A DNA stretch of 48,461 nucleotides from Accumulibacter sp. (GCF_023806625.1 NZ_JAMTDX010000007.1:1-48461); one strand, 5' to 3'. Counted from the stretch's first letter, positions 1 through 9,619 are shown. Numbers and translations: made by a program. Notes: a model not told the origin generated them from the letters alone.

Positions 1-1
1 C

Positions 2-598
2 GCGAAGAGCTTCATGCCGCGAATGGTCGGCGAGTTTTCCGGTCGCTATCCCGAGATCGCCATCGAACTCGAGATCGCCGATCGTGAGCGGGTCCTCGAG
101 CGGCTGCGCAACAATCTCGACGATCTCTATGTGATGGTTTACCCGCCGGACGACGTCGAGGTGATCTCTCACCCCTTCCTCGACAACCAACTCGTCGTCG
201 TTGCCCCGACCAGCCACTGGGCGGCTGGCCGTCAGATCGACCTGGCGGACATCGCCGGTGAGCGATTCATCCTGCGCGAAGTCGGCTCGGGGTCACGCCT
301 GACTGTAAACGCTCATCTCGTCGCCAGCGGAGTCAAGCTCGACGTCAGGATGAGCGTCAATAGCAACGAGGCGATCCGCGACCTGGTGGCCAGCGGAGTC
401 GGTCTTGCCGTCCTCTCGTCCCACGCGCTTGCCGCGAATCCGGCAGTCGACGGGCTCTGCGTTCTCGACGTTCGCGGTTTCCCGCTGCGCAGGCCTTGGC
501 GAATCGTCCATCTGAAGCAGAAGATCCTCTCGCTGCCTGCGCAGGCCTTCCTCGATCAGGTCCTCGCGTTTGCTGTCCGACTGTCGCGCGAGGGCTAA
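2..598 (+). CDS. LysR-family regulator, CbbR-like, 5'-truncated
   Basis: This is the C-terminal effector-binding part of a LysR-type transcriptional regulator; the reading frame is open to the window edge, so the N-terminal winged-helix DNA-binding domain lies outside. About 198 residues are visible, against roughly 300 for a full protein. The fragment holds the two lobes of the periplasmic-binding-like domain. The stretch reading RYPEIAIELEIADRERVLER, followed by LDDLY and later GSGSR, resembles CbbR/CfxR-type regulators of carbon fixation genes. It is not OxyR: the paired redox cysteines of that family are absent and the only cysteine is near the C terminus. The stop overlaps the stop of the convergent response-regulator gene by four bases. 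Assignment to LysR is firm; the CbbR subgroup is inferred. Confidence 0.85.
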   Translation, partial: AKSFMPRMVGEFSGRYPEIAIELEIADRERVLERLRNNLDDLYVMVYPPDDVEVISHPFLDNQLVVVAPTSHWAAGRQIDLADIAGERFILREVGSGSRLTVNAHLVASGVKLDVRMSVNSNEAIRDLVASGVGLAVLSSHALAANPAVDGLCVLDVRGFPLRRPWRIVHLKQKILSLPAQAFLDQVLAFAVRLSREG

Positions 599-2316
599 AG
601 GCCATCCCGGTTGCCGATGTTTCGCGAGGCGGTGAACGGTACGGCAGCGACGCCGTATTTCGCGGCCACTCTCTCGTAGAGTTCACGCGCCGAGATGACC
701 CTCGGATTGCGCAGATCCCGGCTCTGCGCCATCTGCAGGAAACGCAGGCCGCGCTTGGCCAGGCCGGGATCCCAGCCCTTGAGTTCGAGAAGCGTGAAGA
801 TGGCCTTTGTCGCATTGACCAGGAACTGCAGATTGGGGACTCGTTCAGCGGCGTCGGTGAGCAGCCTGACGGATCCTTCGACGTCGCCGCGCCGGGCGGC
901 GAGGACGCCTCGATTGTTGATCTCGACGATTTCCTTGCCCACTTCGGCAAGCAGGGTCTGGCCTTCCTCTTCCTTTCCGGCACGGGCGTAGATGGCCTGC
1001 ACCTCGCCGATCATCGCCCGGTCCTCGTGGTGCTCGGCGGCAAACTGGCGAAGGATTTGGCGGGCGTTGGTCTCGTCACCGCTGGCCAGGCATGCCTGTG
1101 CCAGGTCCAGCGTCAGCCTCCGTGAGATCACGCCAGCTCTTCGCTCCTCGGTCAGCGCCTGGCGCACTGCCAGAGCCTTTTCTGCCGCCAGTCTGGCTTT
1201 GACCAGTTCGTCTTCCTCGCTTGCCCGCAGGCTGTCGATGACCAGAGCGGCAAACTCACCCTCGGGCTTGCCGCGCCAGTCGCGGCGGAGCTGCTCGGCG
1301 AGCCTCCGTGCTCCATCGAGGTGGCCGCGGGCGAGCATCACCCTCGACAGATTCGCGTAGTCTTCGAGTGTCGTCAGCGAGGACCCCTGCCGTCGCTCGA
1401 TCACCTTGGCGTAAGCCTTTTCGGCCGCCGGCAGATCCTGATTGCGGGTTGCGACGTCGCCAACGAGGCGCTGCCGGGCCGCGTTGTTCGGCGAGATCGC
1501 CGCGGCCCGCAAGAGCACCTGCTGGGCTTCGACCGGTCTGCCAAGTTCCTCACGGACTTCGGCGAGGAAGTCATAAGCCGCTGTGAACTCGGGAAACTCA
1601 TCGACCAGCGAGACGCCAAGCAGCTCTGCCTCGGGCAGTTGCCGTTGCCCGCGCAGGGCAACGGCCAGGCCCATGCGTGCCCACGGCAGGAGGCGCTCGG
1701 CGAGGACCTGCTGGTAGACGAGCTGCGCTTCGCCATGACGTCCGAGAGCGTTCAGGATTTCGCCTTTGAGGCGCAGCGCGTCGAAAAGGTAACCGCTGTC
1801 TTCGGCGACCAGTCGGTCGCAACTGGCCAGGGCCAGGGCGTAGGCACCATTGTCCAGATGAGCATGGACCTGTCCGAAGAACTTCTTCTTGTGGATCGCA
1901 CGGAGCAAACGCGCCTGCAACTCGTCGGCGCTGAAAGGCTTGATCAGATAATCGTCCGGGGCGAGTTCGGCCACGGCGACGACGTTCCGGTAGGCACGCT
2001 CGCTGGTCACGATCATGAACACCGTGCTCCGTGGCAGGAGATGCTGCTGCCGAAGTTCCTCGAGCAGTTGTTGCCCGTCGCGTCCGTCTTCAAGCAGGTA
2101 GTCGGAGAGTACGATGTCGAAGCTATGCGCCTTGACCTGACGGAGCACTTCTGTCGAGTTGCCCGCATTCTGGATGGCATTGACGCCCATTGAGCCGAGC
2201 ATCATGCGCAGCGAGCTGCGGGCGTTCGGATAGCGGTCGACGAGCAGCGCTCGCATCCGTGTCAGAGAGCTGCCGAGGCTGTGCAGCAGGTCGGCGTTGA
2301 TATCGGCTGGTCGCAT
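595..2316 (-). CDS. response regulator: receiver domain plus TPR repeats
   Basis: A 573-residue two-part protein. Residues about 20-145 form a CheY-like receiver domain with the likely phospho-acceptor Asp72 (in IVLSDYLLEDG), conserved Thr104 and Lys126 (in LIKPF). The acidic pocket before it shows one aspartate (Asp27 in LLVDRY) instead of the usual pair. The remaining 420 residues are helical tetratricopeptide-like repeats with no DNA-binding or enzymatic output domain, so the output is probably protein-protein contact. No partner histidine kinase is visible nearby. I chose the ATG at 2316 over an upstream start at 2352 because the receiver fold begins shortly after it and an AAGGTGGG-like ribosome site precedes it. 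It converges on the LysR gene with a four-base overlap. The partner process is unknown. Confidence 0.85.
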   Translation of the reverse strand: MRPADINADLLHSLGSSLTRMRALLVDRYPNARSSLRMMLGSMGVNAIQNAGNSTEVLRQVKAHSFDIVLSDYLLEDGRDGQQLLEELRQQHLLPRSTVFMIVTSERAYRNVVAVAELAPDDYLIKPFSADELQARLLRAIHKKKFFGQVHAHLDNGAYALALASCDRLVAEDSGYLFDALRLKGEILNALGRHGEAQLVYQQVLAERLLPWARMGLAVALRGQRQLPEAELLGVSLVDEFPEFTAAYDFLAEVREELGRPVEAQQVLLRAAAISPNNAARQRLVGDVATRNQDLPAAEKAYAKVIERRQGSSLTTLEDYANLSRVMLARGHLDGARRLAEQLRRDWRGKPEGEFAALVIDSLRASEEDELVKARLAAEKALAVRQALTEERRAGVISRRLTLDLAQACLASGDETNARQILRQFAAEHHEDRAMIGEVQAIYARAGKEEEGQTLLAEVGKEIVEINNRGVLAARRGDVEGSVRLLTDAAERVPNLQFLVNATKAIFTLLELKGWDPGLAKRGLRFLQMAQSRDLRNPRVISARELYERVAAKYGVAAVPFTASRNIGNRDGL

Positions 2317-2522
2317 GGAGCCCACCTTACGCGACACGCTCCCGGCGATCAAGTTGCGGTCTCGGCTCGGTCGACCCGGTGTCGGGGTTGGTACTTGCCT
2401 GCGCTACGCGGGTCGAGCCGGGGGATCGGCGAGGCTGCGCTGCCGGAGGACGGCATTGTCCGCCGTCCGCGACCGCTGCCAGCCGAACCGAGGCAGCCTG
2501 TCAGCCGCCTCATCGCCATCCC

Positions 2523-4082
2523 TCAGCTGGCCGATGCGCGAATCAGGTGATCGAACGCTCCGAGCGCCGCCGTCGCCCCGGCACCCATGGCGATGACGAT
2601 CTGCTTGTAGGGCACGGTGGTGACGTCGCCGGCGGCGAAGACACCGGACAGCGAGGTCTGGCCGCGGCTGTCGATTTCGATCTCGCCGCGTGCCGAAAGC
2701 GCCAGGGTTCCCTTGAGCCAGTCGCTGTTCGGCAGCAGGCCGATCTGGACAAAGACGCCTTCGAGTTCGAGCATCCTGACCGAGTCGCTGGCGCGGTCGG
2801 TATAGACGAGTCCGCTGACCTTCTTCCCGTCACCGGTGACTTCGGTGGTCAAGGCCTGGGTGATGACCGTGACGTTCGGCAGGCTGAAGAGCTTCTTCTG
2901 CAGGACCGCATCGGCACGCAGAGTCGCCTCGAACTCGAGAAGAGTGACGTGTCCGACGACTCCGGCGAGGTCGATTGCCGCTTCCACCCCCGAGTTGCCT
3001 CCGCCGATGACTGCCACCCTCTTGCCCTTGAACAGCGGGCCGTCACAGTGCGGGCAGTAGGCGACGCCATGTCCGCGATACTCGCGCTCTCCGGGGACGT
3101 TCATCTCGCGCCACCTCGCGCCAGTGGCGATGATCACCGCCTTGCTTCGCAACGCTGCGCCGCTCGCCAGTCGCACTTCGATATGACCGTCCTGTCCCGC
3201 GGGCCTGAGGGCTTCGGCGCGCTGGAGGTCGATGATGTCGACGTCGTATTCCCTGACGTGCTCCTCGAGTCCGGCGGCCAGTTTCGGGCCGTCGGTTGCC
3301 TTGACCGAGATGAAGTTCTCGATGGCCAGCGTGTCGAGAACCTGGCCTCCGAAGCGCTCGCTGAGCACTCCGGTGCGGATTCCCTTCCTCGCCGCGTAGA
3401 TCGCCGCTGCCGCACCGGCGGGACCGCCGCCGACGACGAGCACGTCGAAAGGCGCGCGCGCGGAAACCTTCTCGGCCTCGCGCTGTGCGGCTGCACTATC
3501 GATCCTGGCGACGATCTCCTCGAGCAGCATCCGCCCCTGCCCGAAGTGGTGGCCATTCAGATAGACGGTCGGCACGCCCATGATCTGGCGCGCTTCAATT
3601 TCCTGCTGGAACAACGCGCCGTCGATCATCTGGTGGGTGATTCGCGGATTGACGACGGACATCAGGTTCAGTGCCTGGACGACCTCCGGGCAGTTGTGAC
3701 AGGACAGGGAAATGAAGGTCTCGAAGTGAAACTCACCAGGGATGGCGCTGATCCCTTCGATGACCGCGGCGTCGACCTTCGGCGGGTGACCGCCGACCTG
3801 CAGCAATGCGAGGACCAGCGAAGTGAATTCATGGCCCATCGGGATACCGGCGAAGCTGATACGCGCCGCCTCGCCCGGACGGCCGACGGCAAACGAGGGA
3901 CGACGCTGCGCGTCTCCGTCTTCCCTGACCCGAACCTTGTCCGAAAGCGCAGCGATGTCGTTGAGCAGGGCCAGCAGCTCTCGCGCCTGGTCACTCTGGT
4001 CGAGTGAAGCGACGAGTTCGATTGGCTGGCGGATCATTTCCAGATACGCTCTGAGTTGCGTCGCGATGGCGGCGTCCAGCAT
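2523..4082 (-). CDS. ahpF: alkyl hydroperoxide reductase subunit F
   Basis: Flavoprotein disulfide reductase that uses NADH to re-reduce the peroxiredoxin AhpC. The 519-residue product has the expected order: an N-terminal double thioredoxin-like fold with the CHNC motif, an FAD-binding GGGPAG motif, the redox-active CPHC pair, an NAD-binding GGGNSG motif, and the final FAD motif containing AAGDV. Length matches the family (about 520). The start is the ATG at 4082, preceded by a GGGAGAAG ribosome site; an in-frame ATG at 4109 has no such site. It lies 129 bp downstream of ahpC in the same direction, separated by an intrinsic terminator, so it probably receives only part of the ahpC transcription. 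Confidence 0.95.
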   Translation of the reverse strand: MLDAAIATQLRAYLEMIRQPIELVASLDQSDQARELLALLNDIAALSDKVRVREDGDAQRRPSFAVGRPGEAARISFAGIPMGHEFTSLVLALLQVGGHPPKVDAAVIEGISAIPGEFHFETFISLSCHNCPEVVQALNLMSVVNPRITHQMIDGALFQQEIEARQIMGVPTVYLNGHHFGQGRMLLEEIVARIDSAAAQREAEKVSARAPFDVLVVGGGPAGAAAAIYAARKGIRTGVLSERFGGQVLDTLAIENFISVKATDGPKLAAGLEEHVREYDVDIIDLQRAEALRPAGQDGHIEVRLASGAALRSKAVIIATGARWREMNVPGEREYRGHGVAYCPHCDGPLFKGKRVAVIGGGNSGVEAAIDLAGVVGHVTLLEFEATLRADAVLQKKLFSLPNVTVITQALTTEVTGDGKKVSGLVYTDRASDSVRMLELEGVFVQIGLLPNSDWLKGTLALSARGEIEIDSRGQTSLSGVFAAGDVTTVPYKQIVIAMGAGATAALGAFDHLIRASAS

Positions 4083-4112
4083 GGGTCTTCTCCCGTTGTC
4101 GAGTGTCATGGA

Positions 4113-4149
4113 AAAGGGGCCGCAGCGTGGCCCGCTTTGCGGCCCCTTT
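4113..4149 (-). terminator. intrinsic terminator between ahpC and ahpF
   Basis: A perfect 12-bp inverted repeat: AAAGGGGCCGCA at 4113-4124 and TGCGGCCCCTTT at 4138-4149, with a 13-nt loop. Read on the minus strand the GC-rich stem ends in a short run of T. It sits just after ahpC and before ahpF, so it probably attenuates read-through into ahpF. The T run is short, so termination is likely partial. Confidence 0.7.
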
Positions 4150-4211
4150 GCCGTGAAGCCCGAGAGGCAGCCGCCGGCCAGGCCGGCCGGCAGCCAGTGA
4201 CGGCAGTCGCG

Positions 4212-4775
4212 TCAGATCTTGCCTACGAGGTCGAGCGACGGCGACAGGGTTGCTTCACCCGGCGTCCACTTGGCCGGGCAGACCTCACCCGGATGGCTGG
4301 CAACGTACTGAGCTGCCTGGACCTTGCGTAGCAGTTCCTTGGCGTCGCGACCGATGCCAAGGTCGTGGACCTCGCAGACCTTGATCACTCCCTCGGGATT
4401 GATCACGAAGGTGCCGCGCAGCGCGAGACCTTCCTCTTCGATCATGACGCCGAAGTTTCGGGTGATCGTTCCGGTCGGGTCACCGATCATCGGATAACGG
4501 ATCTTCTTGATCGTCTCCGAGGCGTCGTGCCAGGCCTTGTGGGTGAAGTGCGTGTCGGTGGACACCGAGTATACCTCGACGCCGATCTTCTGGAAAGCAG
4601 CATATTCGTCGGCGAGATCGCCGAGTTCGGTCGGACAGACGAAAGTGAAATCGGCCGGATAGAAGAAGACCACCGACCACTTGCCCTTGAGGTCGGCGTC
4701 GGACACCGGAACGAACTTTCCGTTGTGGAAGGCGGTCGCCTTGAACGACTTTATTTCGGTATTGATCAGGGACAT
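4212..4775 (-). CDS. ahpC: alkyl hydroperoxide reductase subunit C (peroxiredoxin)
   Basis: Typical two-cysteine peroxiredoxin of 187 residues, the usual AhpC length, which reduces hydrogen peroxide and organic peroxides in the cytoplasm. The peroxidatic cysteine lies in DFTFVCPTE near residue 47 and the resolving cysteine in GEVCPAKW near residue 166; both are intact. The C terminus carries the helical tail typical of the decameric AhpC group. A clear AAGGAG ribosome site precedes the ATG. Upstream is a four-part OxyR-like site abutting a sigma70-like promoter, so the gene is probably peroxide-induced. AhpF, its reductase, is encoded downstream on the same strand. Confidence 0.96.
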   Translation of the reverse strand: MSLINTEIKSFKATAFHNGKFVPVSDADLKGKWSVVFFYPADFTFVCPTELGDLADEYAAFQKIGVEVYSVSTDTHFTHKAWHDASETIKKIRYPMIGDPTGTITRNFGVMIEEEGLALRGTFVINPEGVIKVCEVHDLGIGRDAKELLRKVQAAQYVASHPGEVCPAKWTPGEATLSPSLDLVGKI

Positions 4776-4822
4776 GCTCAGATCTCCTTGAGAGTGAGTT
4801 GAGGAAACGATGCGACCAGCGC

Positions 4823-4852
4823 ATCGTAGTGAAGCCTTGCCAATTGTTCCAA
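4823..4852 (-). promoter_or_regulatory. sigma70-like promoter of ahpC
   Basis: On the minus strand TTGGAA (4852-4847) and TACGAT (4828-4823) are separated by 18 bp. The -35 box directly abuts the OxyR-like site, the geometry expected for a promoter activated by OxyR contact with RNA polymerase. It is called by pattern only. Confidence 0.45.
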
Positions 4853-4888
4853 TTGATTCTCACAATTTCGGTCATAGCACCTGGCTAT
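4852..4888 (-). promoter_or_regulatory. OxyR-type binding site upstream of ahpC
   Basis: Four tetranucleotides occur at exact 7-bp spacing: on the plus strand ATTG (4852-4855), CAAT (4863-4866), ATAG (4874-4877) and CTAT (4885-4888). This reproduces the known OxyR architecture of two ATAG-N7-CTAT dyads separated by 7 bp. One dyad is exact and the other is the ATTG/CAAT variant. Its position immediately upstream of the ahpC -35 box supports an activator role. No oxyR gene is present in the window. Confidence 0.65.
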
Positions 4889-5256
4889 GGCTGGCCACCG
4901 ATTGGTGGCGACTTGCCCAGGACCGCCCGGGTTCTGGCGGGCCCGCCGGGAGACGCTGGCGCGTGCGACGTTCCTGCTTCTGGGCTGCATTCTAGCCGGT
5001 GTGGGCTTGTCTGGCGACCGCCCGTAGCGTCGGTCGGCGGTGCCCCGGCCTGACCCGGGCGCTGTTGCGGGGCGTTCGGGAATCCGCGTCGCGTGGACTG
5101 AAGACCGGTCGGCTGCGCCACGGACAACCGGCTTGTGCCCGATCGAGGCTCCTCCGGGCGACTGCGGGGCGGCAGCAAAAGCTGCCACCTTCCGGTCACC
5201 TGACGTAAAATCCAAAGTTTTCGCGGAGTGCTGCGGCTGCGCAGTGGCCATTGCCG

Positions 5257-7179
5257 ATGTTCTTTCCAGAGCGTTTCGACGTCATCGTCGTCGGTGGCGG
5301 CCATGCCGGCACCGAGGCAGCGCTTGCCGCGGCACGCGTTGGTGCGAAAACCCTGCTGTTGACCCACAGTCTGGAAACGCTCGGTGCGATGAGCTGCAAT
5401 CCGTCGATCGGGGGGATCGGCAAGGGCCATCTGGTCAAGGAGATCGATGCTCTCGGCGGGGCGATGGCCGAGGCCATCGACGAGGCAGGAATCCAGTTTC
5501 GGGTACTCAACTCGAGCAAGGGCCCAGCGGTACGGGCGACCCGCGCGCAGGCTGACCGGGTGCTTTACCGGCAGGCGATCCGTCGCCGTCTGGAGAACCA
5601 GGCGCGCCTGGCCATTTTCGCGCAGCCATGCGATGACCTGATCGTCGAGGGCGGGCGTGTCGTCGGGGCAAGGACCCAACTCGGGGTTTCGTTTGCCGCG
5701 CGCGCCGTCGTCCTGACTACCGGGACCTTCCTCAACGGTCTGATCCACGTCGGACTGGAGAACTGCCGCGGAGGCCGGATGGGCGATCCCCCGGCGCGCG
5801 CACTGGCTGATCGCCTGCGTGACATGCGTCTCCCGGCCGGGCGGTTGAAAACCGGTACGCCGCCACGGCTCGACGGTCGTACGATCGACTTCTCGCAGAT
5901 GAGCGAGCAGCACTCGGACGACCCTTTGCCGGCGTTCTCCTTTCTCGGGGATGCCAGCAGGCATCCGCGGCAGCTGCCCTGCTGGATCACGCACACCAAT
6001 CCGCATACTCACGAGATCATTCGCGCGAATCTCGACCGCTCGCCGATGTACACCGGCGTGATCGAGGGAATCGGACCGCGCTATTGCCCGTCGATCGAGG
6101 ACAAGATCCACCGCTTCGCGAGCAAGGACAGCCACCAGGTCTTCCTCGAACCGGAAGGGCTGGCGACGCACGAGATCTACCCAAACGGCATTTCAACGAG
6201 CCTGCCATTCGACGTCCAGCTGGCCATCGTCCGTTCGATCCGCGGTCTCGATCGGTGCCACATCCTGCGCCCCGGTTACGCGATCGAGTACGACTACTTC
6301 GATCCGCGGGCGCTCAAGGCATCGCTCGAGACGCAGACCGTCGAAGGACTTTTCTTCGCTGGTCAGATCAACGGCACGACAGGCTATGAGGAAGCGGCCG
6401 CGCAGGGACTTCTCGCCGGCACCAACGCAGCGCTGCAGGTCCAGAGCCGGGAGCCGTGGACGCCACGGCGCGACGAGGCCTATCTGGGCGTCCTCGTCGA
6501 CGATCTGATCACGCGGGGGGTTTCCGAGCCTTACCGGATGTTTACGAGCCGAGCCGAGTACCGGCTGTCGCTACGCGAGGACAACGCCGATCTTCGACTG
6601 ACCGACATCGGGCGTCGTCTGGGGTTGGTCGGCGACGATCGCTGGGCGGCGTTCTGCGCGAAGCGTGAGGCCATCGAGCGCGAGACCCAGCGGCTCAAGG
6701 CAGTCTGGCTTCGTCCAGGGGATGTGCCAGACGAGCAGGCAGTGGCGATTCTCGGCAAGCCGCTGGATCGCGAGTACAGGCTCTACGACCTGCTGCGACG
6801 GCCGGGAGTGAGCCACCGGGATCTGGTCACCCTGCCTACGGGACGGGATTCCGGTGCGGTCCCGGGGGGCCATCCGGCGGTCGTCGAGCAGGTCGAGATC
6901 CAGGCCAAGTATCTGGGCTACATCGATCGCCAGCACGAAGAGGTTGCCCGAAGTCTGGCCAGCGAGCAGTTGCGCTTTCCCGAGCTCTTCGACTTCAGCA
7001 GCGTTCATGGCCTGTCCAGCGAGGTCAGACAGAGACTGGTTGCTCAGCGCCCGCAGACGATCGGTCAGGCGTCGCGTATCCAGGGTGTGACACCGGCAGC
7101 GATCGCCATCCTGCTGGTTCACGTCAAGCGTGCGCAGAACGCCGGCGATGGCCAGATGCCCGCGCGCCCGGATGCATGA
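5257..7179 (+). CDS. mnmG: tRNA uridine 5-carboxymethylaminomethyl modification enzyme MnmG
   Basis: FAD-dependent partner of MnmE that installs the cmnm5 group on wobble uridine 34 of several tRNAs. The 640-residue product has the expected N-terminal dinucleotide-binding motif [12 protein letters not shown], the [17 protein letters not shown] block, [11 protein letters not shown], and the FAD-contacting [11 protein letters not shown]. The C-terminal helical domain that contacts MnmE and tRNA is complete. The ATG at 5257 is chosen; an in-frame TTG two codons upstream is possible, and neither has a strong ribosome site. It overlaps rsmG by four bases (ATGA) and starts a run with rsmG, parA and parB. 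Confidence 0.96.
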   Translation: MFFPERFDVIVVGGGHAGTEAALAAARVGAKTLLLTHSLETLGAMSCNPSIGGIGKGHLVKEIDALGGAMAEAIDEAGIQFRVLNSSKGPAVRATRAQADRVLYRQAIRRRLENQARLAIFAQPCDDLIVEGGRVVGARTQLGVSFAARAVVLTTGTFLNGLIHVGLENCRGGRMGDPPARALADRLRDMRLPAGRLKTGTPPRLDGRTIDFSQMSEQHSDDPLPAFSFLGDASRHPRQLPCWITHTNPHTHEIIRANLDRSPMYTGVIEGIGPRYCPSIEDKIHRFASKDSHQVFLEPEGLATHEIYPNGISTSLPFDVQLAIVRSIRGLDRCHILRPGYAIEYDYFDPRALKASLETQTVEGLFFAGQINGTTGYEEAAAQGLLAGTNAALQVQSREPWTPRRDEAYLGVLVDDLITRGVSEPYRMFTSRAEYRLSLREDNADLRLTDIGRRLGLVGDDRWAAFCAKREAIERETQRLKAVWLRPGDVPDEQAVAILGKPLDREYRLYDLLRRPGVSHRDLVTLPTGRDSGAVPGGHPAVVEQVEIQAKYLGYIDRQHEEVARSLASEQLRFPELFDFSSVHGLSSEVRQRLVAQRPQTIGQASRIQGVTPAAIAILLVHVKRAQNAGDGQMPARPDA

Positions 7180-7802
7180 GCCTCGAACTGCAGCTCGGGT
7201 CGGGCCTTCAGGCTCTCGGCCTCGATTTGCCCATCGCGGCGCAGGCGAAACTGCTCGACTACCTGGCCCTGCTCGGCAAGTGGAACCGGATTTTTCGCCT
7301 GACTGCGGTCGACGATCCGCTGCGGGCGGTGAGTCTCCACCTGCTCGATTCACTGGCCATTCTGCCCTTCGTCGGCCGTGGCCCGTTGCTGGATGTCGGC
7401 AGCGGTGCGGGTTTGCCGGGGATTCCTCTGGCCATCGCCCGGCCGGACCTGCGCGTGGTCGTCCTGGACAGCAACTCGAAAAAGGCGGCGTTCCTGAGGC
7501 AGGTGGTGATCGAACAGAGTCTGCCGAATGTTGGCGTACACTGCGGTCGTGTCGAAGCCTATCATCCAGCCGACGGCTTTGCCGTCATCGTGGCCCGCGC
7601 TTTTTCCGAGCTTGGCGCGCTGGTGCAGTGCTCGCGCCATCTGCTCGGGAACGACGGTTGCTGGCTGGCCCTGAAGGGCGCCTGGCCTGGGGATGAGGTC
7701 GCTCGCCTGCCCGGCGATGTGCAGCTTGCTGGCGTTCACCGGCTGGACGTTCCGGGCGTCGATGGCCAGCGCCATCTGCTGGTGATCAGCCGTACTGGCT
7801 AG
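7176..7802 (+). CDS. rsmG: 16S rRNA (guanine527-N7)-methyltransferase RsmG
   Basis: SAM-dependent methyltransferase that makes m7G527 in 16S rRNA. The 208-residue length is normal. The SAM-binding motif I reads [15 protein letters not shown], followed by the acidic [14 protein letters not shown] strand and the VIVARAFS motif. The start ATG overlaps the mnmG stop (ATGA), indicating translational coupling. The gene was formerly called gidB. Loss of this enzyme in other bacteria gives low-level streptomycin resistance; nothing in the sequence suggests it is broken here. Confidence 0.94.
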   Translation: MSLELQLGSGLQALGLDLPIAAQAKLLDYLALLGKWNRIFRLTAVDDPLRAVSLHLLDSLAILPFVGRGPLLDVGSGAGLPGIPLAIARPDLRVVVLDSNSKKAAFLRQVVIEQSLPNVGVHCGRVEAYHPADGFAVIVARAFSELGALVQCSRHLLGNDGCWLALKGAWPGDEVARLPGDVQLAGVHRLDVPGVDGQRHLLVISRTG

Positions 7803-7825
7803 CGGCGATGAAGGGGAGAGTCGAT

Positions 7826-8638
7826 TTGGCAGGAATACTCGCGGTAACCAACCAGAAGGGCGGCGTCGGCAAGACGACGACCGCCGTCAACCTTTCGGCC
7901 TGCCTCGCGGAAGCCGGTCAGCGCGTCCTGCTGATCGACCTCGATCCACAGGGCAACGCCACGACCGGCTGCGGGGTCGTCAAGCGCGAAGCGATGCCCA
8001 CGGTCTATCAGGTACTGATCGGTCAGGCGACGCTCGCCGCAACACGGCTGGGAACCAGCTTCGGCTTCGATGTCCTGCCGGCCAATCGCGATCTGGCCGG
8101 CGCCGAGATCGACCTGATCGACATCGGCCAGCGTGAGTACCGCCTTCGTGACGCGCTGGCCGGGATTCTCGGCAATTACGATTTCATCATTGTCGACTGC
8201 CCGCCGGCGCTGAACATGCTGACCGTCAATGGCCTGGTCGCGGCCGAGGCGGTGATGATCCCGATGCAGTGCGAATACTACGCGCTCGAGGGGTTGAGCG
8301 ATCTCGTGGCGACGCTGAAGAAGGTGCGCGCGAAGCTGAATCCGGTGCTCGAGATCGAAGGCCTGCTGCGGACCATGTTCGATCCGCGCTCGACGCTGAC
8401 CCAGCACGTCTCCCGCGAGCTCGAAGGTCACTTCGGGAGCAAGGTGTACCGAACGATCATCCCGCGCAACGTCAGGCTGGCCGAGGCTCCTTCCTACGGC
8501 AAACCGGTGATCGCTTTCGATCGCAGTTCCAAGGGGGCCCAGGCGTATCTTCAGCTGGCCCGCGAAATACTCGAACGGCGAGCGAGCATCGGCCGGATCG
8601 ACGCCGTCGGGAAGGCACGAATCGGGAGCCGGACGTGA
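7826..8638 (+). CDS. parA: chromosome-partitioning ATPase ParA (Soj)
   Basis: Deviant Walker-A ATPase that forms dynamic nucleoid-bound patterns and, with ParB, segregates the replication origin. The product begins [19 protein letters not shown], with the signature Walker A lysine pair, then LLIDLDPQGN and IIVDCPPAL. I prefer the TTG at 7826 because the AAGGGGAGAG immediately upstream is a good ribosome site at correct spacing and gives the usual short N terminus (270 residues). An in-frame ATG at 7808 would add six residues but lies in front of that site. It overlaps parB by four bases (GTGA). No parS-like CACGTG-centred site was found in the window. Confidence 0.93.
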   Translation: MAGILAVTNQKGGVGKTTTAVNLSACLAEAGQRVLLIDLDPQGNATTGCGVVKREAMPTVYQVLIGQATLAATRLGTSFGFDVLPANRDLAGAEIDLIDIGQREYRLRDALAGILGNYDFIIVDCPPALNMLTVNGLVAAEAVMIPMQCEYYALEGLSDLVATLKKVRAKLNPVLEIEGLLRTMFDPRSTLTQHVSRELEGHFGSKVYRTIIPRNVRLAEAPSYGKPVIAFDRSSKGAQAYLQLAREILERRASIGRIDAVGKARIGSRT

Positions 8639-9474
8639 AGCCCAAGGGGCTCGGGCGCGGCCTCGATGCACTTCTCGCGGGCAACGAGTCCCAGGGACGC
8701 GAACAGCAGCGGACGCTGGGGGTGGATCAGATTCAGCCAGGCAAGTATCAGCCGCGCACGCGCATGGACAGTGCTTCGCTCGAGGAGCTTGCCGCGTCGA
8801 TCAGGGCGCAGGGACTGATGCAACCGATCCTCGTACGCCCCATCGCTGGCGATCGCTACGAGATCATCGCTGGGGAGCGCCGCTGGCGGGCGTCCCAGAT
8901 GGCCGGTCTCGTCGAGGTCCTGACCCTGGTTCGCGAGATTCCCGACGAGGCGGCGCTGGCCATGGCGCTGATCGAGAACATCCAGCGCGAGAACCTCAAT
9001 CCGCTCGAGGAAGCACTCGGTCTGCAGCGGCTGGTCGACGAGTTCGGGATGACCCATCAACAGGCGGCCGACGCGGTCGGGCGCTCGCGGCCGGCGGCGT
9101 CGAACCTGTTGCGCCTGCTGCAGTTGGCGGCTCCGGTCCAGGATCTCCTGATGCGCGGGGATCTCGATATGGGCCACGCGCGGGCGCTGCTGCCGCTGGC
9201 TGGTGGACTGCAGGTCCAACTCGCCCAACGCGTGGCCAGCAAGGGACTGTCCGTTCGCGAAACGGAACGGTTGGTCCAGTCCGCCCTGGAGCCGCCCCGG
9301 GAAAGACCGCAGCCGAGACCGGACCGCGACGTGCTGCGTCTGCAGGACGAACTGGGTGACCTGCTCGGAGCACAGGTGGCCATCCGCGCGAACCGCCGGG
9401 GCTCCGGAAAGGTGCTCATCGAGTTCGCCAGTCTCGATCAGCTGGAGGGCATCCTGCAACGCATCCGGCATTGA
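8635..9474 (+). CDS. parB: chromosome-partitioning protein ParB
   Basis: CTP-dependent DNA clamp that loads at parS and spreads, partner of the ParA encoded just upstream. The GTG at 8635 overlaps the parA stop and has a GGGAG ribosome site. It gives a 279-residue protein beginning KPKGLGRGLDALL, which is the conserved ParA-interacting N terminus. The ParB/sulfiredoxin-like nucleotide-binding core contains GERRWRAS and ENIQRENLNPLEEA, followed by the helix-turn-helix (HQQAADAVGRSRPAASNLL) and a C-terminal dimerisation region. A 7-bp hairpin (9471-9487) covers the stop codon, but no T run follows it. Confidence 0.95.
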   Translation: MKPKGLGRGLDALLAGNESQGREQQRTLGVDQIQPGKYQPRTRMDSASLEELAASIRAQGLMQPILVRPIAGDRYEIIAGERRWRASQMAGLVEVLTLVREIPDEAALAMALIENIQRENLNPLEEALGLQRLVDEFGMTHQQAADAVGRSRPAASNLLRLLQLAAPVQDLLMRGDLDMGHARALLPLAGGLQVQLAQRVASKGLSVRETERLVQSALEPPRERPQPRPDRDVLRLQDELGDLLGAQVAIRANRRGSGKVLIEFASLDQLEGILQRIRH

Positions 9475-9566
9475 TGCGGCGCATCAACGGAGCCTCCCCG
9501 GGGGGCCTGATCCTTGGCTGTAGAGTAGGTCGGACAAGGCTATCGACATTTTTTTGCATGTGCGGT

Positions 9567-9595
9567 TTGCTTCCTCAAGTCGACTCTGGTATCCT
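9567..9595 (+). promoter_or_regulatory. predicted sigma70 promoter of the atp operon
   Basis: TTGCTT (9567-9572) and TATCCT (9590-9595) are separated by exactly 17 bp, about 25 bp upstream of the atpI start. It is the only good candidate between parB and atpI and would drive the nine-gene ATP synthase operon. Pattern-based call. Confidence 0.5.
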
Positions 9596-9619
9596 GTGAA
9601 TGTTTTGGAGGGGATGGCC

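Larger units (their letters stand above)
4776..5256. other. intergenic region between divergent ahpC and mnmG
   Basis: About 480 bp without a credible gene; open frames here lack ribosome sites and protein character. It holds the ahpC promoter and OxyR site (4823-4888). Near mnmG there is a perfect hairpin, GGCAGC-AAAA-GCTGCC at 5171-5186, followed by a TAAAAT box at 5206-5211 that could be the mnmG -10 element, although no good -35 is visible. No DnaA boxes were seen, although mnmG often lies near an origin. Confidence 0.5.

Noticed and set aside
2379-4007. 542-codon plus-strand open frame opposite ahpF
   Set aside because: It mirrors the ahpF coding sequence, and its product has no domain. 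Similar antisense frames opposite atpA, atpG, atpD and uvrD were dismissed for the same reason.
4778-5251. 157-codon minus-strand frame in the ahpC-mnmG intergenic region
   Set aside because: It runs through the OxyR site and ahpC promoter, lacks a ribosome site, and has a low-complexity Arg/Ala/Pro-rich product.
5160-5260. chromosomal origin next to mnmG
   Set aside because: No DnaA-box cluster or AT-rich unwinding region was seen; only a hairpin and a weak -10 element are present.
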